NCBI GenBank assembly: GCA_038501195.1
Contig: JBBPUQ010000002.1
Span: 2,356,001-2,420,000, forward strand
Reading direction: 5' to 3'
Source of the DNA: Nemania diffusa
Taxonomy: Eukaryota > Ascomycota > Sordariomycetes > Xylariales > Xylariaceae
DNA: 64,000 bases
Shown here: positions 1 to 11,604 of the stretch, piece after piece
How the letters are laid out: each line of letters opens with the position of its first letter
Numbering within the stretch: the stretch's first letter is position 1
Translations under genes and position numbers: made by a program
Notes under the pieces: model-generated
Told to the model about the DNA's origin: nothing
Seen by the model: the letters and a program-made list of their open reading frames with translations, nothing else
Database searches by the model: none

Positions 1-1
1 T

Positions 2-904
2 ACGCCGCCAGACGAGGCTGGAGGATCACGATTCGGGAACAAAATCTTCCGTAACTTTTTAGACAAGGTCAAGGCTGCCAGCAAAGCATGGCACCACAGG
101 CTAGGGCTGACTTCCGACGACGCCATCGCAGAGGTCGAGACGTACTTCAACCAGTCTTTCGGCAACCGCTCCAGGATAGACTATGGTTCCGGGCACGAGC
201 TTAACTTCCTCATATGGATCCTGTGCCTATATCAGCTGTGCGTTGTCGACAAATCCGATTTCAAGCCCTTGGTCTTGCGCGTCTTCGCCCGCTATCTCAG
301 CCTCATGCGCACGATCCAGTCAACCTACTACCTCGAGCCCGCCGGCTCGCACGGGGTCTGGGGGTTAGACGACTACCAATTTCTGCCATTCCTATTCGGC
401 GCCAGCCAGTTACGCCACCATCCATTCATCACGCCGCTTTCGATCCACCAGCAGCTGACCATCGAGGAGTTCGGGCACGACTTCATGTACCTCGGGCAGG
501 TAGACTTCGTAAACAGCACGAAGACGGTAAAGGGGCTGCGATGGCACAGCCCGATGCTCGACGACATCTCGTCAGCCAAGAGCTGGACCAAGATCGAGGG
601 CGGCATGAAGCGCATGTTTATCGCCGAAGTCCTGCGCAAGCTCCCCGTCATGCAGCACTTCCTCTTCGGCTCCCTAGTCCCCGCCGTCGAGAGCATGAGT
701 ACGGAGGCCGATGTAGGTGTTGCGAACGAAGATGAGCTCGAGGGAGGGACTGTTGTGGTCGAGCACGACGGCGTCAAGCACGTGCATCAGCTGAATAACT
801 GGGGAGACTGCTGCGGCATCAAGGTACCCAGTGCAATCGCAGCTGCGCAGGCAGCGAAGAAGATGGGTGCCGGGGAGAGTTTACGACGAATACCGTTTGA
901 TTAA
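2..904 (+). CDS. Phosphotyrosyl phosphatase activator (PTPA; PP2A activator Rrd family), 5'-truncated by window
   Basis: Peptidyl-prolyl isomerase-type activator of protein phosphatase 2A (Rrd1/Rrd2 in yeast), cytosolic/nuclear. The frame is open from base 2 to a TAA at 902-904, so the first exon(s) lie outside the window; 300 codons are visible. Family hallmarks seen are a GHELNF stretch near 197-214, the conserved stretch [18 protein letters not shown] near 329-382, and FLFGASQL after it. The C-terminal part has [19 protein letters not shown], typical of PTPA, and ends RRIPFD. The visible part has no intron. Rrd1 and Rrd2 cannot be told apart from this fragment, so no symbol is given. An ATG at 269-271 lies inside the conserved domain and is not the start. 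Confidence 0.9.
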   Translation, partial: TPPDEAGGSRFGNKIFRNFLDKVKAASKAWHHRLGLTSDDAIAEVETYFNQSFGNRSRIDYGSGHELNFLIWILCLYQLCVVDKSDFKPLVLRVFARYLSLMRTIQSTYYLEPAGSHGVWGLDDYQFLPFLFGASQLRHHPFITPLSIHQQLTIEEFGHDFMYLGQVDFVNSTKTVKGLRWHSPMLDDISSAKSWTKIEGGMKRMFIAEVLRKLPVMQHFLFGSLVPAVESMSTEADVGVANEDELEGGTVVVEHDGVKHVHQLNNWGDCCGIKVPSAIAAAQAAKKMGAGESLRRIPFD

Positions 905-1441
905 TGGAAATGTATATGTGCCTGTGAACTCATTCTCTTCCCACGATCCCAAAATAGGGATGAACGGTATCCGACAAGACTGTTAGATCAGTCACAACAT
1001 AAAAAAATGCGACGAACTTGCTTGAGAAGATACTACTTCCATAGATTCTAGGAGTAGGTAGGAGCTAATTTTCGTAAATCCAGAGCGAGCACGATATGTA
1101 CGTCTCCGGAAACTAATAATAAGTAAAAACTACGAGTAAACTATACATATAAATTGCAATTTACTCTATGTCAAATGTACGAATGATTAATCGAGTTTGT
1201 GACTGCCCCTTCAATTTGATATTCTACATGATGTGATGGCGAACGACTGTACTACTCATATTTGCTCGCCTTCTCATGAAATGCAATCGCAGCAGGGTAT
1301 CAAAGCAACACTTAACGAACGCCTGAATGCTCCTACCAAAAACCCTGAATATGCTTGTAGTGATAAGAATCAGATGACTAGTGGCATTTCCCACAGACAC
1401 TCAACGTGCCATCACAGAATGCGAGGCCTAATTTTAGGCCT
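905..1441. other. Intergenic, convergent genes
   Basis: Lies between the 3' ends of the PTPA gene (+) and the Ser/Pro-rich gene (-). AT-rich 3'-flanking sequence; no supported gene, RNA or repeat was seen. Confidence 0.5.
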
Positions 1442-2374
1442 TCAATCTTCCCAGATCGTTTCTAGGTCGAGGTCGCCACGACGCTCAGCTCCACATACAC
1501 TCCACCGCTTTCGCTTGTCTCTCGCTCCGATGCCTAAAGTCCTGCCCCGAATAGGGACATCTAGACTAGTCCGGCCTTTAGAATCTCCACCATCTGCAGC
1601 ATCCGCAGCAGCTTTTAGTTGAGCAATTCTCTCCGCCTCTAGGGCCTCTTCCTCGGCATCTGGAGTATCAGGTATCGTCTCGAGACTGGAGATGCTGGGG
1701 CTTCTTGATCGCATCGAGCTCGGTGTTGACGAAACGGAAGATGGGTAATAGGATAGACTATATCCAGTACCTGGGCCTTCCGATCTGAAAGATGGCGATG
1801 CTGTCCCGGAAGAAGGGGGGCCGGGGAAAGTGAAACTAGGATTTGGCGATGAGTAAGGGTTGTGGCGGAGAGGAGAAGATGCTCGTTTATATGATGGAAG
1901 AGTGTTGGTGGATGTTGGAGAGCTACTTCGTTCGGTATGTCGTCTATCATTATCTAGCACGGAAGACCGAACTGGCGAAGCGGGAGGATATGCTTCGTCA
2001 ACGGATTTTCGCGGTACTCGATGTCCGCTTAGAGAGCCAGATGGGCTAGCTGGACGGAGCTGTGGGGGGTAAAGGATTCTCCCTGCGCCGTCAACGCCTG
2101 GCATGGACCGAGTGCGTCCCATCGAAAGAGGTGTAAGACTGGCGGTCGACTTGGAACGGGTGTGCAAGCCGGAGAGAGGTGATGTTGTCCGTGGCTTATA
2201 TTGAAGAGACGCCGCGGGAGGGAACAACGGGGAGCTTGGTGAAAGTGGTTCGGTCGACCGGCGGATCGTAGGGGGCTTCCGGTTTATATCTAAGTCGTTT
2301 GATACAAGGCGTAGCGTTGGCAGAGGAGAAGAACGGAATTCCTCCATTCTCTCAGTCTCAGGAACAGGCTCCAT
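1442..2374 (-). CDS. Basic Ser/Pro-rich fungal protein of unknown function
   Basis: Single-exon 310-residue protein, start at 2374. Most of it is low-complexity Ser, Pro, Arg and Thr with many SP/TP and RS pairs, as in disordered phosphoproteins. The C-terminal third is different: an acidic helical stretch (PDAEEEALEAERIAQLKAAA), then a basic segment and the ending RWSVCGAERRGDLDLETIWE. This order (disordered N-terminus, compact charged tail) resembles conserved filamentous-fungal proteins often labelled 'basic proline-rich protein'; that match is from memory. No signal peptide or membrane segment is visible. Function unknown. The conserved tail makes a real gene much more likely than a chance ORF. 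Confidence 0.75.
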   Translation of the reverse strand: MEPVPETERMEEFRSSPLPTLRLVSNDLDINRKPPTIRRSTEPLSPSSPLFPPAASLQYKPRTTSPLSGLHTRSKSTASLTPLSMGRTRSMPGVDGAGRILYPPQLRPASPSGSLSGHRVPRKSVDEAYPPASPVRSSVLDNDRRHTERSSSPTSTNTLPSYKRASSPLRHNPYSSPNPSFTFPGPPSSGTASPSFRSEGPGTGYSLSYYPSSVSSTPSSMRSRSPSISSLETIPDTPDAEEEALEAERIAQLKAAADAADGGDSKGRTSLDVPIRGRTLGIGARDKRKRWSVCGAERRGDLDLETIWED

Positions 2375-5101
2375 GTTGACTTCTCAGGCAACTTGAGGTA
2401 GGCGTGTTGTTGTTATCTGTAGGGGTGTAAAGCAGGGCTGTCGTCCAGATGATGGTCAGCCGACTAGGGATGTATCGTGGTAGAGTAGGCGAGCTGCAGG
2501 TCGGTCACAGTAAATGTGGCGGGCCTTGTTTTGATCTTGTATGTTGTCAAACGCTCCGCTGGAATGCAGTTTCAGGTGACAATAGAACTCAAATGACGGA
2601 AGCTAGAAATTTGAATGGTCGGTGTGCTTAGCGGATCTCGACTGCAGTGCAAACAGCCTCGAGGAGAGAAAGTAGGTAGGGGTTCTAAAGGGGTGCAGTC
2701 CAGTATTGAAGCTCAACGTAGGTTCGCATGGGTCATACGTAGGTCTCAGATCGTGGATTCTCGGGTATTGAATGTACACTGTAATAGGTGGGCGCGGTTT
2801 AAAGAGTAGGTAGCATACAGCACTGTACCTCACTGATGGAACGAGTTGGCGGAGACGGGTGGCTTTCCGGTAACCTTCCGGTAGGTTGATGGTACTTAGT
2901 GCTTATTCTATTATCGACGCACGCTGTATTCTGCACAGGTAGGTAGGTAGGTAGGTAGCTACTGCACTAAACCTTGGGACCTTAGGTAAGTAGATAGTGA
3001 ATACTCAGAACTGCCCAAATGCCTGGGCAACAACCAGATAAGACAGGTCAGGTAGGTAGATAGATAGAAGAGGGGGTCTGGGGGTCTGTAGAAGGAATGA
3101 GGAGAAGACTGATGGCTAAGTGTCACCTGTCGTTTCTCATTGCACGACTCAAGGCCATTTGCGATTCAGGTCGTCGTCTAGTGTGCAGGAAGGGGCGTGG
3201 TCAAAAGCCAGTACATATGGAGGGCCTCGGAGGAGAGGAGTGGGGGAGAAAACAGATGGGGGATGAAGTGAGAAGGTTTGCCAGCTGAGGCGTAAGGGAT
3301 CGATCTTTAAGGGTTGTTGCAAGTTCCCAGTTCCCAGTTCCAGCATCCGTTGCCATTCACGGGATCGGAGGAGAGGGTCAAGAGGGGAATGGAGTGCAGG
3401 AGCGGTTCCCGTCAAGTGGGTTTGGCACTTCGTGGGGGCTTTTGAGGCTAGTTTTGTTGATCTTGTACTGTAGTGTTTAGATCAGAAGGTTTCGGTCAGT
3501 GATGCTTGAGGACTAGGTAGGTAGCCAGAACCCCTAAATAGGTACCTAGTGTAACACATGTAGGTAGTCCCTGCCTTATGTATCCTACCTAGGTAAGCAT
3601 GTATGTAGGTACCGATGCTTGTATGCGTACATTAATCAACCTGCATTTAGCGCATGCCTTTTCAACCAGGCGCCGACCGAAAACTCGTCTCTAATTGGCC
3701 ACCGACCTTGAATTTCCCGAGCTCCGGCTGTTGTCTAGTGTATGGGGAAGGGGATGTGACCTGCTTCTTCTTAAAACCTTAGGTACCTACATCGAGTCCC
3801 TTTCTTACCCGCGCTGTATATAATGCCAAGTGGCTTAGAGAATCGATCAAAACTCATCTTATGTTCGCCGTCACCAGTGGCGAGAAAACGAAACTTCCTA
3901 ACACTACCTAACCTTAGTAGTATAGGCTAGCATTCTCTAGTTATGCCTGAATAATATGAATAACGCATAGCGCTGCTTGCGTTGCCCCCCCATGTCAGTT
4001 TTAATGCGTGTAAGTATCCGTTATTTTCATAGAGCTGTTTTAATTATCACGGTACATAGATAACTCTTTCTGTGCCGTAGGGCTTCAGGTAATTACCGAT
4101 AATGTGTAAATAATACTGTTTAGGCTTTTTGCCTACTAGGTAGCTATAGCCAAGGTTAACTTAAGTGACATTCAATGCGCATTATGAATCAGGCTGAGCA
4201 CCTGAAAAGAACAATCTCAGAGATCCCTTAGAATCTTAGATCCTGTGGCTTAGGTATATACTACCAAGGTAAATAGTGTATACCCCGGTTTACACGTGAT
4301 ACCTACCTATGTAGTATTCATGCATCATATATCTATGTACGTAAGGATACAAACATAGAACCGCCTAGGTGAGGCTGAGGTGTTGAACTGGTAGGTAGTT
4401 TAATGCGCTAATCTTAATATGAACGGAACATCCAGGACCTAATTACAATAACGTGGGATTCTCCGGGCGAGACTGTATGGCATCTAGCATCTAGGGCTAC
4501 CTATACTTAGGTAAAATAAAAATAGATACCTACTCCATCGAATAGTTGATTCAGTAAGTAACGAGAGCTTGAAAATAACGTGCATAGTTAGTATGCGGTA
4601 CAGAGAGAGGAACACTGGAAGTTGGGGGTGGTCTGTGTAATTCAGCTATGCATACAGTAGATACCTTATGTAAGTAGGTACAACCTAGGGTACCTAGGTA
4701 GACTGCCTATGTACGTAGTACTGTATTGTACTACATTATTTAGTACCTACCAGGTAAGAGATCGACGCCTATCCGGATTTGGGCTTATCTGGCCAAGTCT
4801 TCCGAAAGATGCAAGCTCACGACAAAGTAACCTCAAATTAAACCTCCTAGTAATCATTCTTTTTTTTCGGCATCAACGGTGTGTCGCAATCCCTCCGCCG
4901 CGACCATTCGATCCTCCCTCAAGGTTTGGGCTCCAATTCCAGGGGGCTCCCTTTTCACCCTAGACGCGGCGAGCCACCCGACGCCCGCGCGGTATTGACC
5001 AGCCAGCCGGTCGTCCTCAATGCGGTAGCACATGCTTTCGCCGTCTCCCATGCAACCACCAGAGCCATTGATTTGAGAGCGAAAGCATCCTAATCCGCCA
5101 A
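2375..5101. other. Long intergenic spacer with TAGGTA-type microsatellite runs
   Basis: About 2.7 kb between two divergent genes. It holds (AGGT)5-6 at about 2937-2958 and many scattered TAGGTA/TACCTA words (e.g. 3060, 3510-3610, 4300, 4505, 4690). Short ORFs here have no recognisable similarity or codon pattern. The part next to 5102 must carry the anp1 promoter and leader. No tRNA or transposon was seen. Confidence 0.5.
2937..2958. repeat. (AGGT)n microsatellite
   Basis: Five to six perfect AGGT units in tandem. It is the clearest of many TAGG-type short repeats scattered through the spacers of this window. Confidence 0.8.
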
Positions 5102-6269
5102 ATGGCGCGCCCTATGGGGCCGGTCCGTCTACGGAAGACGAACTACGTGACTCTGACGATCGGGGCTTGTCTGTGCCTGTTCATCCTGTATTTCCTTGTG
5201 CAGCCCGGATCCAACACCGCGGCCTCGTCCTCGAATTCGCCGAATACGAATCCACCTCCTATCCGCAAACCCGCAGCCGCCAGGTCTAAACTCATTGGCG
5301 ATCGACCGCCTGTACGCCGTTTCAACCTCAATAATGTCACAATCACGCCGGATCCCATCGAAAACCGAGAAGTTGTGCTTATCCTGACCCCGATGGCCCG
5401 GTTCTACCAGGAATACTGGGATAACCTGTTGACTCTGGATTACCCACACGAGCTCATTTCCCTCGGATTTATTCTGCCAAAGAACAAAGAGGGCAATGCG
5501 GCTACGACTGCTCTTCAGGCACAGGTCTCGAAGGTGCAGAAGGGGGCGCTTAAGAACCGGTTCCGAAGCGTTGTCATCGAGCGACAAGACTTTGACTCGC
5601 CGATCACATCACAAAATGAGGGAGAGCGCCATAAGATGGAGAACCAAAAGGCGAGACGCTCATCGATGTCGAGAGCGCGTAATTCGCTACTATTCACCAC
5701 ACTGGGAGTCGAAACGTCCTGGGTCCTGTGGTTAGACGCCGATATCATAGAGACGCCCTCGTCCCTCATACAAGATCTCGCCGCGCACGACAAGCCCTTG
5801 ATAGTCCCCAACTGCTATCAAAGGTATACCGACCCTGAAACCGGTAAGCCTGCCGAACGACCCTACGACTTCAACAGCTGGCAGGATAGCCCGACAGCCC
5901 AGGAGATTGCGGCCAAGATGGACCCAGACGATATTATCCTGGAGGGATACCGTGAGATGGCGACGTACAGGTCCCTTATGGCATATATGGCAGACCAGGA
6001 GGACGAAAGAGATGTAGAGGTGGCTCTCGACGGTGTAGGGGGAACAGCGCTGCTGGTTAAGGCCGACGTTCATCGGGATGGTGCCATGTTTCCCCCATTC
6101 CCGTTCTACAACTTGATTGAGACCGAAGGATTTGCAAAGATGGCCAAGAGGTTAGGCTGGGCCGCCACAGGCTTGCCAAATTACAAGGTAAGCACACTTG
6201 CAAACCCATTACTCGTTTCTCTACATCTGTTTGCTGACTTGACGCTAGGTTTACCACTATAATGAGTAA
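5102..6269 (+). CDS. anp1: Mannan polymerase II complex subunit ANP1 (GT62 mannosyltransferase)
   Basis: Golgi type II membrane mannosyltransferase of the Mnn9/Anp1/Van1 family (GT62), which extends the alpha-1,6-mannan backbone of N-glycans. Exons 5102..6187 and 6249..6269; the 61-nt intron starts GTAAGC and ends GCTAG. Predicted length is 368 aa. A short cytosolic tail is followed by one signal-anchor helix (about residues 15-33, TLTIGACLCLFILYFLV) and a Ser/Asn-rich stem. The catalytic domain has the metal-binding motif LWLDADI with the DxD at residues 212-214. The second exon adds only VYHYNE, giving the family ending NYKVYHYNE; an unspliced reading would instead run on into non-homologous residues. 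The start was chosen as the first ATG, directly before the short tail and anchor. Confidence 0.93.
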
Positions 6270-6999
6270 ATGTTTCGAACACGAATGACAGCAACTCATT
6301 ATCACTTTGGAACACTGTATTCACTACATTTTGCGATCGGGTATTTGAAGTCCTGGTCAATAGCAAATGGGTAGTGATAAAAACACAGCGCCAGGCTTAC
6401 GGCGCGGGGTCCTTTTTCTGTAACACTTTGTAGCATCATTAGCGGAGTCCTGTCGGTTTATACAAGTTGGCCAGAGCCTCTTAGCCTTTCAAACAGAGAG
6501 AGCAGGCAAAGCAAGAGCGCGGCATATTGGAAGGCAAGGTACCTAGAGCGACACTTAGAACATCGATGTTTAAACCGTCATCACATCATATCAATAAATT
6601 AAACATTGAATTGCTCTGGAGAATATATCCATACTGTGAGGCATTGCCTTGCCTTGCCAAAGACCCGATATAGAAAACATGAAGAATAGAAAATATATCG
6701 TTTCGTATCTCATGCGATGCCCGCCACAACTCTAGGCTGTTGTACAATTTGCTGGCAAAGTTTTGCGTGTGTAGGCAAGGGAGGCCGAGCACCTTGCTTA
6801 TCTTCACCCCAATGGGAGAGGATGTGTTGGAGGCGCATGGATATCCTTGCCCATATTACGATCGGGAGGCACCACGTCCTTCTCCCAGCCGTGGTTCGAC
6901 CTGACATGCGTCGCCACACGAGCCAGCCTTATCCCGCATATCCCTCCATATCCCCCCTTTCTCTCTTTCCGTCCCCCAATCTCTCCCAAGCCGTTCGCG
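6270..6999. other. Intergenic, convergent anp1/pex4
   Basis: About 730 bp of 3'-flanking sequence of two convergent genes. Short ORFs on both strands look like chance. No repeat or RNA gene was recognised. Confidence 0.45.
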
Positions 7000-7613
7000 T
7001 CACGGCCCTTCGTACCGGCCGCGGTCGAGGGTGCACCAGTACTCGGTGAGGCGGCGGGCGGCGAGGGTGTCGCCGGCGCGTATGAGGGCGGCGACGTCGA
7101 CGTTGAGCGGGGAGTCGACGCCGGGGTAGGCGAGCAGCATGCGCACGGCGCGCACGCACTCGAGCACGCTGTACGTGGGCGTCCAGGCGTCCTTGAGCAG
7201 GTCGAGGCAGATCTCGCCGCCCCGCAGCGCCACGTTGGCGTGCACGATCTCGGTGCGGAACGCCAGCTTCGGCGGCGCCAGCGGGTACGTCGGCGGGATC
7301 TCGATGCTCAGCAGCCAGCGGCCTCCTGTCGCCGTCGTCGCGTTGTTAGCGCGGAAAGTGATGTGATGGGTATGTGTGAAGACAAAAGAGAGGGGGAAGA
7401 GAGGGAAGTAGGTAGGGGGAAACTGCAAGACCACGAACCGTCGTATCCGCCCCCGATCCCCTGCCCGTTGATGACGGCCTCCCACCGCAGCAGCTCGTCC
7501 TCGTTCACGGGCCCGAGCCGCTCGATCCCCGTCTCGGTCGGCGCCTCCTTCTCCCAGACGGCCAATTCGCGAATCAGGCGCTTCGCCGCGCTGCGGGGGG
7601 AACCCGAAGACAT
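7000..7613 (-). CDS. pex4: Peroxisomal ubiquitin-conjugating enzyme E2 (peroxin-4)
   Basis: E2 enzyme of the Pex4 type, which monoubiquitinates the PTS receptor Pex5 for its recycling from the peroxisomal membrane. Exons (minus strand) 7613..7439 and 7325..7000; predicted length 166 aa. The intron has the donor GTTCGT, a GCTAAC branch point and the acceptor GACAG. Splicing joins GGYDG to GRWLLSIEIPPTYP and restores a continuous UBC fold. The active-site cysteine is Cys98 in GGEICLDLLKDAWTP, the Pex4-like form of the E2 active site. The usual HPN motif reads HAN here (residues 87-89). The second exon is GC-rich. Pex4 is preferred over other E2s because of the CLDLLK..WTP context and the short length; homology search would settle it. 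Confidence 0.85.
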
Positions 7614-8712
7614 AATGGATTTGCTTTTCGCTGCTTCAGGTTTCGTTGTCTTGTTGTACCTTTTAGCTTTTTTAACTTTCTTAATGATGCTGCCGCTTAG
7701 AATTGGTCCCTATATTCGTTGGGTACCTGCGCGATCGGAAATCGAGAGGGAAGGGGCGCTTTCAACACTCGGTCGAGGTAACGGTGGCTCAGGTAGGGAT
7801 GGCTTTAGAAAGCTTAGTTCAGTTGTCTGAGGGGGAAGTTTGGAAGCTTAGAAGGGACCACGGCCTTGACAGGTAGTCGAGAGAAATAACACGCCGTTAG
7901 ATAACTACCTGCTGTCATCTGGTGATTCGCGCGCTGCTAGTAATCTATTAGATACCTAGGTAGATACCTGTAGACCCCAGCTGCCCTTAGCGCGGTTACT
8001 GGTTAGCAACACATTGGAGGTACCTAGGCTTTGACAGGGGTGGATTGTACCGAGGCCTAGCACATTGGCTGTTTACATTTCGCTTTCAACAGATACTATC
8101 TAGCCCATCAACTTGCAGCGAACATGGGATAAATTTACAGTAAAACAAACTCCCGTATTGTGAGTGCATATGTTCATTATATTTGTACATAGCTAGCTAG
8201 GTATGTCCGCTCGCGGCGGCAGCGTTAGTATAAGTAGCTAGCGTCGTTGGCCATCTTCAAGACTCGTTTCTGAGTTAAACACGCCTTTGCCATGTCCTTC
8301 CGTAATTCCCTTACCATCCCCTCCAGCAGTGCTATGTTCAGAGAAAAAAATCAACCTCCCCATCTGTATCTACGCCGACGAAAGCCTCGGGCTCCGTCTA
8401 TTGCAGTTATGCACCTCTTCTAACTAGAAGCATGAGAAAGATCATCGTGGTAGTTGCGGATAGTGTTATTGCAGCTACAGGATTGGTGGTTTATCCTGTG
8501 CTAATGAATTATGTCGGAGTTCAATGTGGACGTAAGCCTCTAGGTAGACACACTTGACGTTGATATAATCGTTAGGAGCCTCATTGCTCCTGGGCCTCAT
8601 CCCAAGAGTTTTGTTCCGTCTTGTGTCCAATTGGCATCACACCAATGCGCTGACTGGGATGGCCCGGAGAAAGATTGACAAGTCCTCGTACCAAGATCAC
8701 GTCGCAATGCCC
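7614..8712. other. Intergenic, pex4 promoter side
   Basis: About 1.1 kb between pex4 (minus, starting at 7613) and the 3' end of the next minus-strand gene. It holds scattered TACCTAGGTA words near 7950-8030 and a (CTAG)-rich stretch near 8195. No gene was supported. Confidence 0.45.
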
Positions 8713-11604
8713 CTATGAGCTGCTGGACTCTTTCGGTTTCCAAAATTGCATCATCCTCGTTAGGCGCTTGGATTTGCTAGTTTTGGGTTTCTTTTCCGCC
8801 TCATTTTCCAACGGCACTTCCACGCTGAGCTTGCTACGTTCCCCGTGCGCACTGCTAATGAGACGACTCAGGCTGGCTAGGCTAGACCTGCGACGTCCAA
8901 AAGCAGTCGATGTAAAGGATGCCGGTCGTTGTTCATGAAATGGCATGTTCCTCGGCCGAACACCAGGGAAGAACGTGCTGTCTCGTGTCATTGTCGAGTT
9001 GGTGCTAGTTACAGACGAAACATCAACAGACAACCGGACGACTTCGGGTCCAGGTTCTCCCATCAACAAGGATCGAAATTGGTTCTCGTCAGTAATTGAG
9101 GATGGCGCCGTAGACACCCGGTGGGCATCATATGACATGGGCGAGCGCGGCGAAGGGAAAGAGGACGCATGACTAATAGAGTACGGGCTAATAGGCATTG
9201 CGGGTTGACCGGGCAGGATTATGGAAGTTGCATCAGGAGGAACAGACTCATTCTGGTTGAGGTCCTTGCGGGGAGAAGGCATTGCTGAGTCAGAGGTGTC
9301 CCAAGAGCTTGTGAATATGGTTTCCCCTCTTGCAGGAACTAAGAAAGTTTGCCCCTCTTCAATAACCTCGTTATGAAGACTACTAGAAGAATTCGCATTG
9401 CTCAATTTTCCAGGAACAGGCAGGTCCAAGCTCGAACCACTCCCCTTCCTCTTAATTGAGGGTATCACCGGGAGGGTAGATTGAGCTTTGGTTAACTCTA
9501 TACTCTGCTCTTGCCTAGGAGTAGAGGCTGCGTCATCTGTATCACCCTCATCTTCAGTAGTCGTGCCCTGGGATTCGCTAGTTGAATCGTCGGCCGCAGA
9601 TTCCCTACTACGATCATCATCTTCTTCATCCTCTTCGAAGACGTCAGCCATGGTTGATGAACTACCAAAACGATGGATACTAAACCGTCCTCCCTCAAAA
9701 GGAGGCATTTCAGGGGCACTTTCAGCTCGACGATGGTAATGCATTCCAGGCCCACTGAAGCCTCTCATCCCAGCAGCACTATGGAGCTGTCGCTTAGGCG
9801 GTGCTCCAGTCCTTTGAGCCTCTTCCCATTGAGGGTCACGAGTTGGGGTATTGAACGGACCAAGTGCTGCATCGAGATCGATCATTGGGTAGGGCACTTC
9901 ATCTTGGACACGACCTCGGCGATGCTTTGCCGTCTTGGAATCGGATGATGCTGACTGATTTGAGTTGTCTCCAAGTTTCATCCCAGATGATTGATCGGCA
10001 GCCTCTGAAAAATCAAAATCACTATCTTCGTCCTTTGTAAAACGGGTAATTGGCGGCGTTTGTGATCGGCGACGGGCCTTTGATTTCTGGGCTCGTGACT
10101 TTGACCTTCGTGTGAGAATTGAGCCCGCCCAGGACTTTACTCTTTTCTGCCTCTTCTTACCAGATTTCTTCTTCTCTTCAGCAGGAATTACGTTTTGGCT
10201 GGTCCCAAAGTCTTGCTCCGCGCGAACACCGGTAGATGATACAGGGTCCGTCTCGTCTCTTATCGGTGTGTCACAAGAAGCTGTGCTCGCCGGTCTGGGC
10301 TTCGTGGGTGAGCCGGCAGCGGGAAAAGATTCAAACCCGAAAAATGTCCATCTTTTAGGCGTTTTCGTCGGACTTGGGACTGCCGAAGTAGAATCGGCTT
10401 GCGCTAGGTTATTAAGAATTAGAATCGAGTTGCGTCTCTTCGGTGATGGTGTATCCTCAGCAGTCACGTGAAGGCTCGAAGTGCGCTCTAGCACTGCACC
10501 CGCAGTGCTTGGGCGAGAGCTCGCCTTTGAACGTGGAACTGGGGTGTTAAGAATAGCTAGCGAATCACGGTCAGGGTTCGTCAAGTTCGTTATGGAGGCA
10601 ATCGATGAGATGCTGCCAGATACGGAATGGCCCGGGCGTACTGTGCTGGCCGTATCAGTTGAAACTAAAGATAACGGGCGAGGGATGAATTCCAGCGTGT
10701 CAGAAAACCCAACCCTTGCTCGTGTAGCCGGTTTTGGGCCCAGTTCTGGCATAGATTGACTTGGTTTTTCTAGAACAGTATCCTCTTTGTGTGTAGCAGC
10801 CTCGTTCGCAGGCGCCTCAGTTCCTTCGACTGTTTCTTCATCCTTGACGTTGAGAAACATATGCTGGTCGTGAAAGACGGCTGGACTAGTAGGAGCACTG
10901 CTGCCCCTTGACGAAGGATTTGGGCTTGCTTGCAATATCAAAGAGAGGTCGTGGCTTGAAATGGCACCAGAACGTCGATGTGAATGACCCCTTTGGTGCC
11001 TTCGAGGCCCACTTGGTGTTGGTAGCGCTGGTGACGGAAGCCCGCTCTCACTTTTAGTTGGGCTTGTACTCATCAAAGTGATAGACTCCCCCGACCTGAG
11101 TTTGCCGCCGACGAATTCACTACCACCTCTCCGGTGGCCCATGTGGTTCGGAATTGTTCTAGGTGACGAAGGCGTAAATGATGGGCTCAAGAGAGACGAG
11201 TCTGTCACAGGCGCCACGCCAGGGTTGAAAGAAAAGTCAGGAAGCGGCGGGGGTCTCGAACGACGGCTAGCGCTCTCAGGAGTCAGACTGTTGCCCGGGT
11301 TAAAGCTGAAATCGGGAAGCGCATCCATTGGTTGATGAGGATCTAGATATTCGACTCCTAGGCCAATCTTCGGGATATCTATTGCTGATTGATGGCGCCG
11401 ACCCGTGGTTCTGGACAGCGACGAAGGTGCCGACGATGAGGGACGCGCAGGGAACGTAAAAGGAGGGTTCGGAGGTGGGGGAAGGTTGATGCGTGGTGAG
11501 AGCTGAGGGCTCACAGAGCTAGCCATGGCGTCTTGCGAGAGCTTGGAAGCTTCGAGTTGAGTTGTCGTAACATTATTCATTTCTCCAATGTCGACCTGGT
11601 CCAT
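8713..11604 (-). CDS. Large Ser/Pro-rich disordered protein ('cell wall proline-rich'-like), function unknown
   Basis: Single-exon ORF of 963 residues, by far the longest uninterrupted frame in the window. It is rich in Ser, Pro, Thr and Arg throughout, with a short N-terminal proline-rich stretch (LPPPPNPPFTFPARP) and recurrent FSFNPG motifs near residues 95-135. A strongly basic patch (KKKSGKKRQKRVKSW) lies near residue 460, and an acidic run (FEEDEEDDDRSRES) follows later. The C-terminus is basic and ends TRMMQFWKPKESSSS. There is no N-terminal signal peptide and no membrane helix, so the habitual label 'cell wall proline-rich protein' for similar fungal proteins may be misleading; an intracellular phosphoprotein is more plausible. 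That family label is recalled, not searched. Confidence 0.8.
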   Translation of the reverse strand: MDQVDIGEMNNVTTTQLEASKLSQDAMASSVSPQLSPRINLPPPPNPPFTFPARPSSSAPSSLSRTTGRRHQSAIDIPKIGLGVEYLDPHQPMDALPDFSFNPGNSLTPESASRRSRPPPLPDFSFNPGVAPVTDSSLLSPSFTPSSPRTIPNHMGHRRGGSEFVGGKLRSGESITLMSTSPTKSESGLPSPALPTPSGPRRHQRGHSHRRSGAISSHDLSLILQASPNPSSRGSSAPTSPAVFHDQHMFLNVKDEETVEGTEAPANEAATHKEDTVLEKPSQSMPELGPKPATRARVGFSDTLEFIPRPLSLVSTDTASTVRPGHSVSGSISSIASITNLTNPDRDSLAILNTPVPRSKASSRPSTAGAVLERTSSLHVTAEDTPSPKRRNSILILNNLAQADSTSAVPSPTKTPKRWTFFGFESFPAAGSPTKPRPASTASCDTPIRDETDPVSSTGVRAEQDFGTSQNVIPAEEKKKSGKKRQKRVKSWAGSILTRRSKSRAQKSKARRRSQTPPITRFTKDEDSDFDFSEAADQSSGMKLGDNSNQSASSDSKTAKHRRGRVQDEVPYPMIDLDAALGPFNTPTRDPQWEEAQRTGAPPKRQLHSAAGMRGFSGPGMHYHRRAESAPEMPPFEGGRFSIHRFGSSSTMADVFEEDEEDDDRSRESAADDSTSESQGTTTEDEGDTDDAASTPRQEQSIELTKAQSTLPVIPSIKRKGSGSSLDLPVPGKLSNANSSSSLHNEVIEEGQTFLVPARGETIFTSSWDTSDSAMPSPRKDLNQNESVPPDATSIILPGQPAMPISPYSISHASSFPSPRSPMSYDAHRVSTAPSSITDENQFRSLLMGEPGPEVVRLSVDVSSVTSTNSTMTRDSTFFPGVRPRNMPFHEQRPASFTSTAFGRRRSSLASLSRLISSAHGERSKLSVEVPLENEAEKKPKTSKSKRLTRMMQFWKPKESSSS

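Noticed and set aside
6847..7830. 327-codon plus-strand ORF over pex4
   Set aside because: Opposite-strand shadow of GC-rich pex4 exons, begins in a spacer and has no family features.
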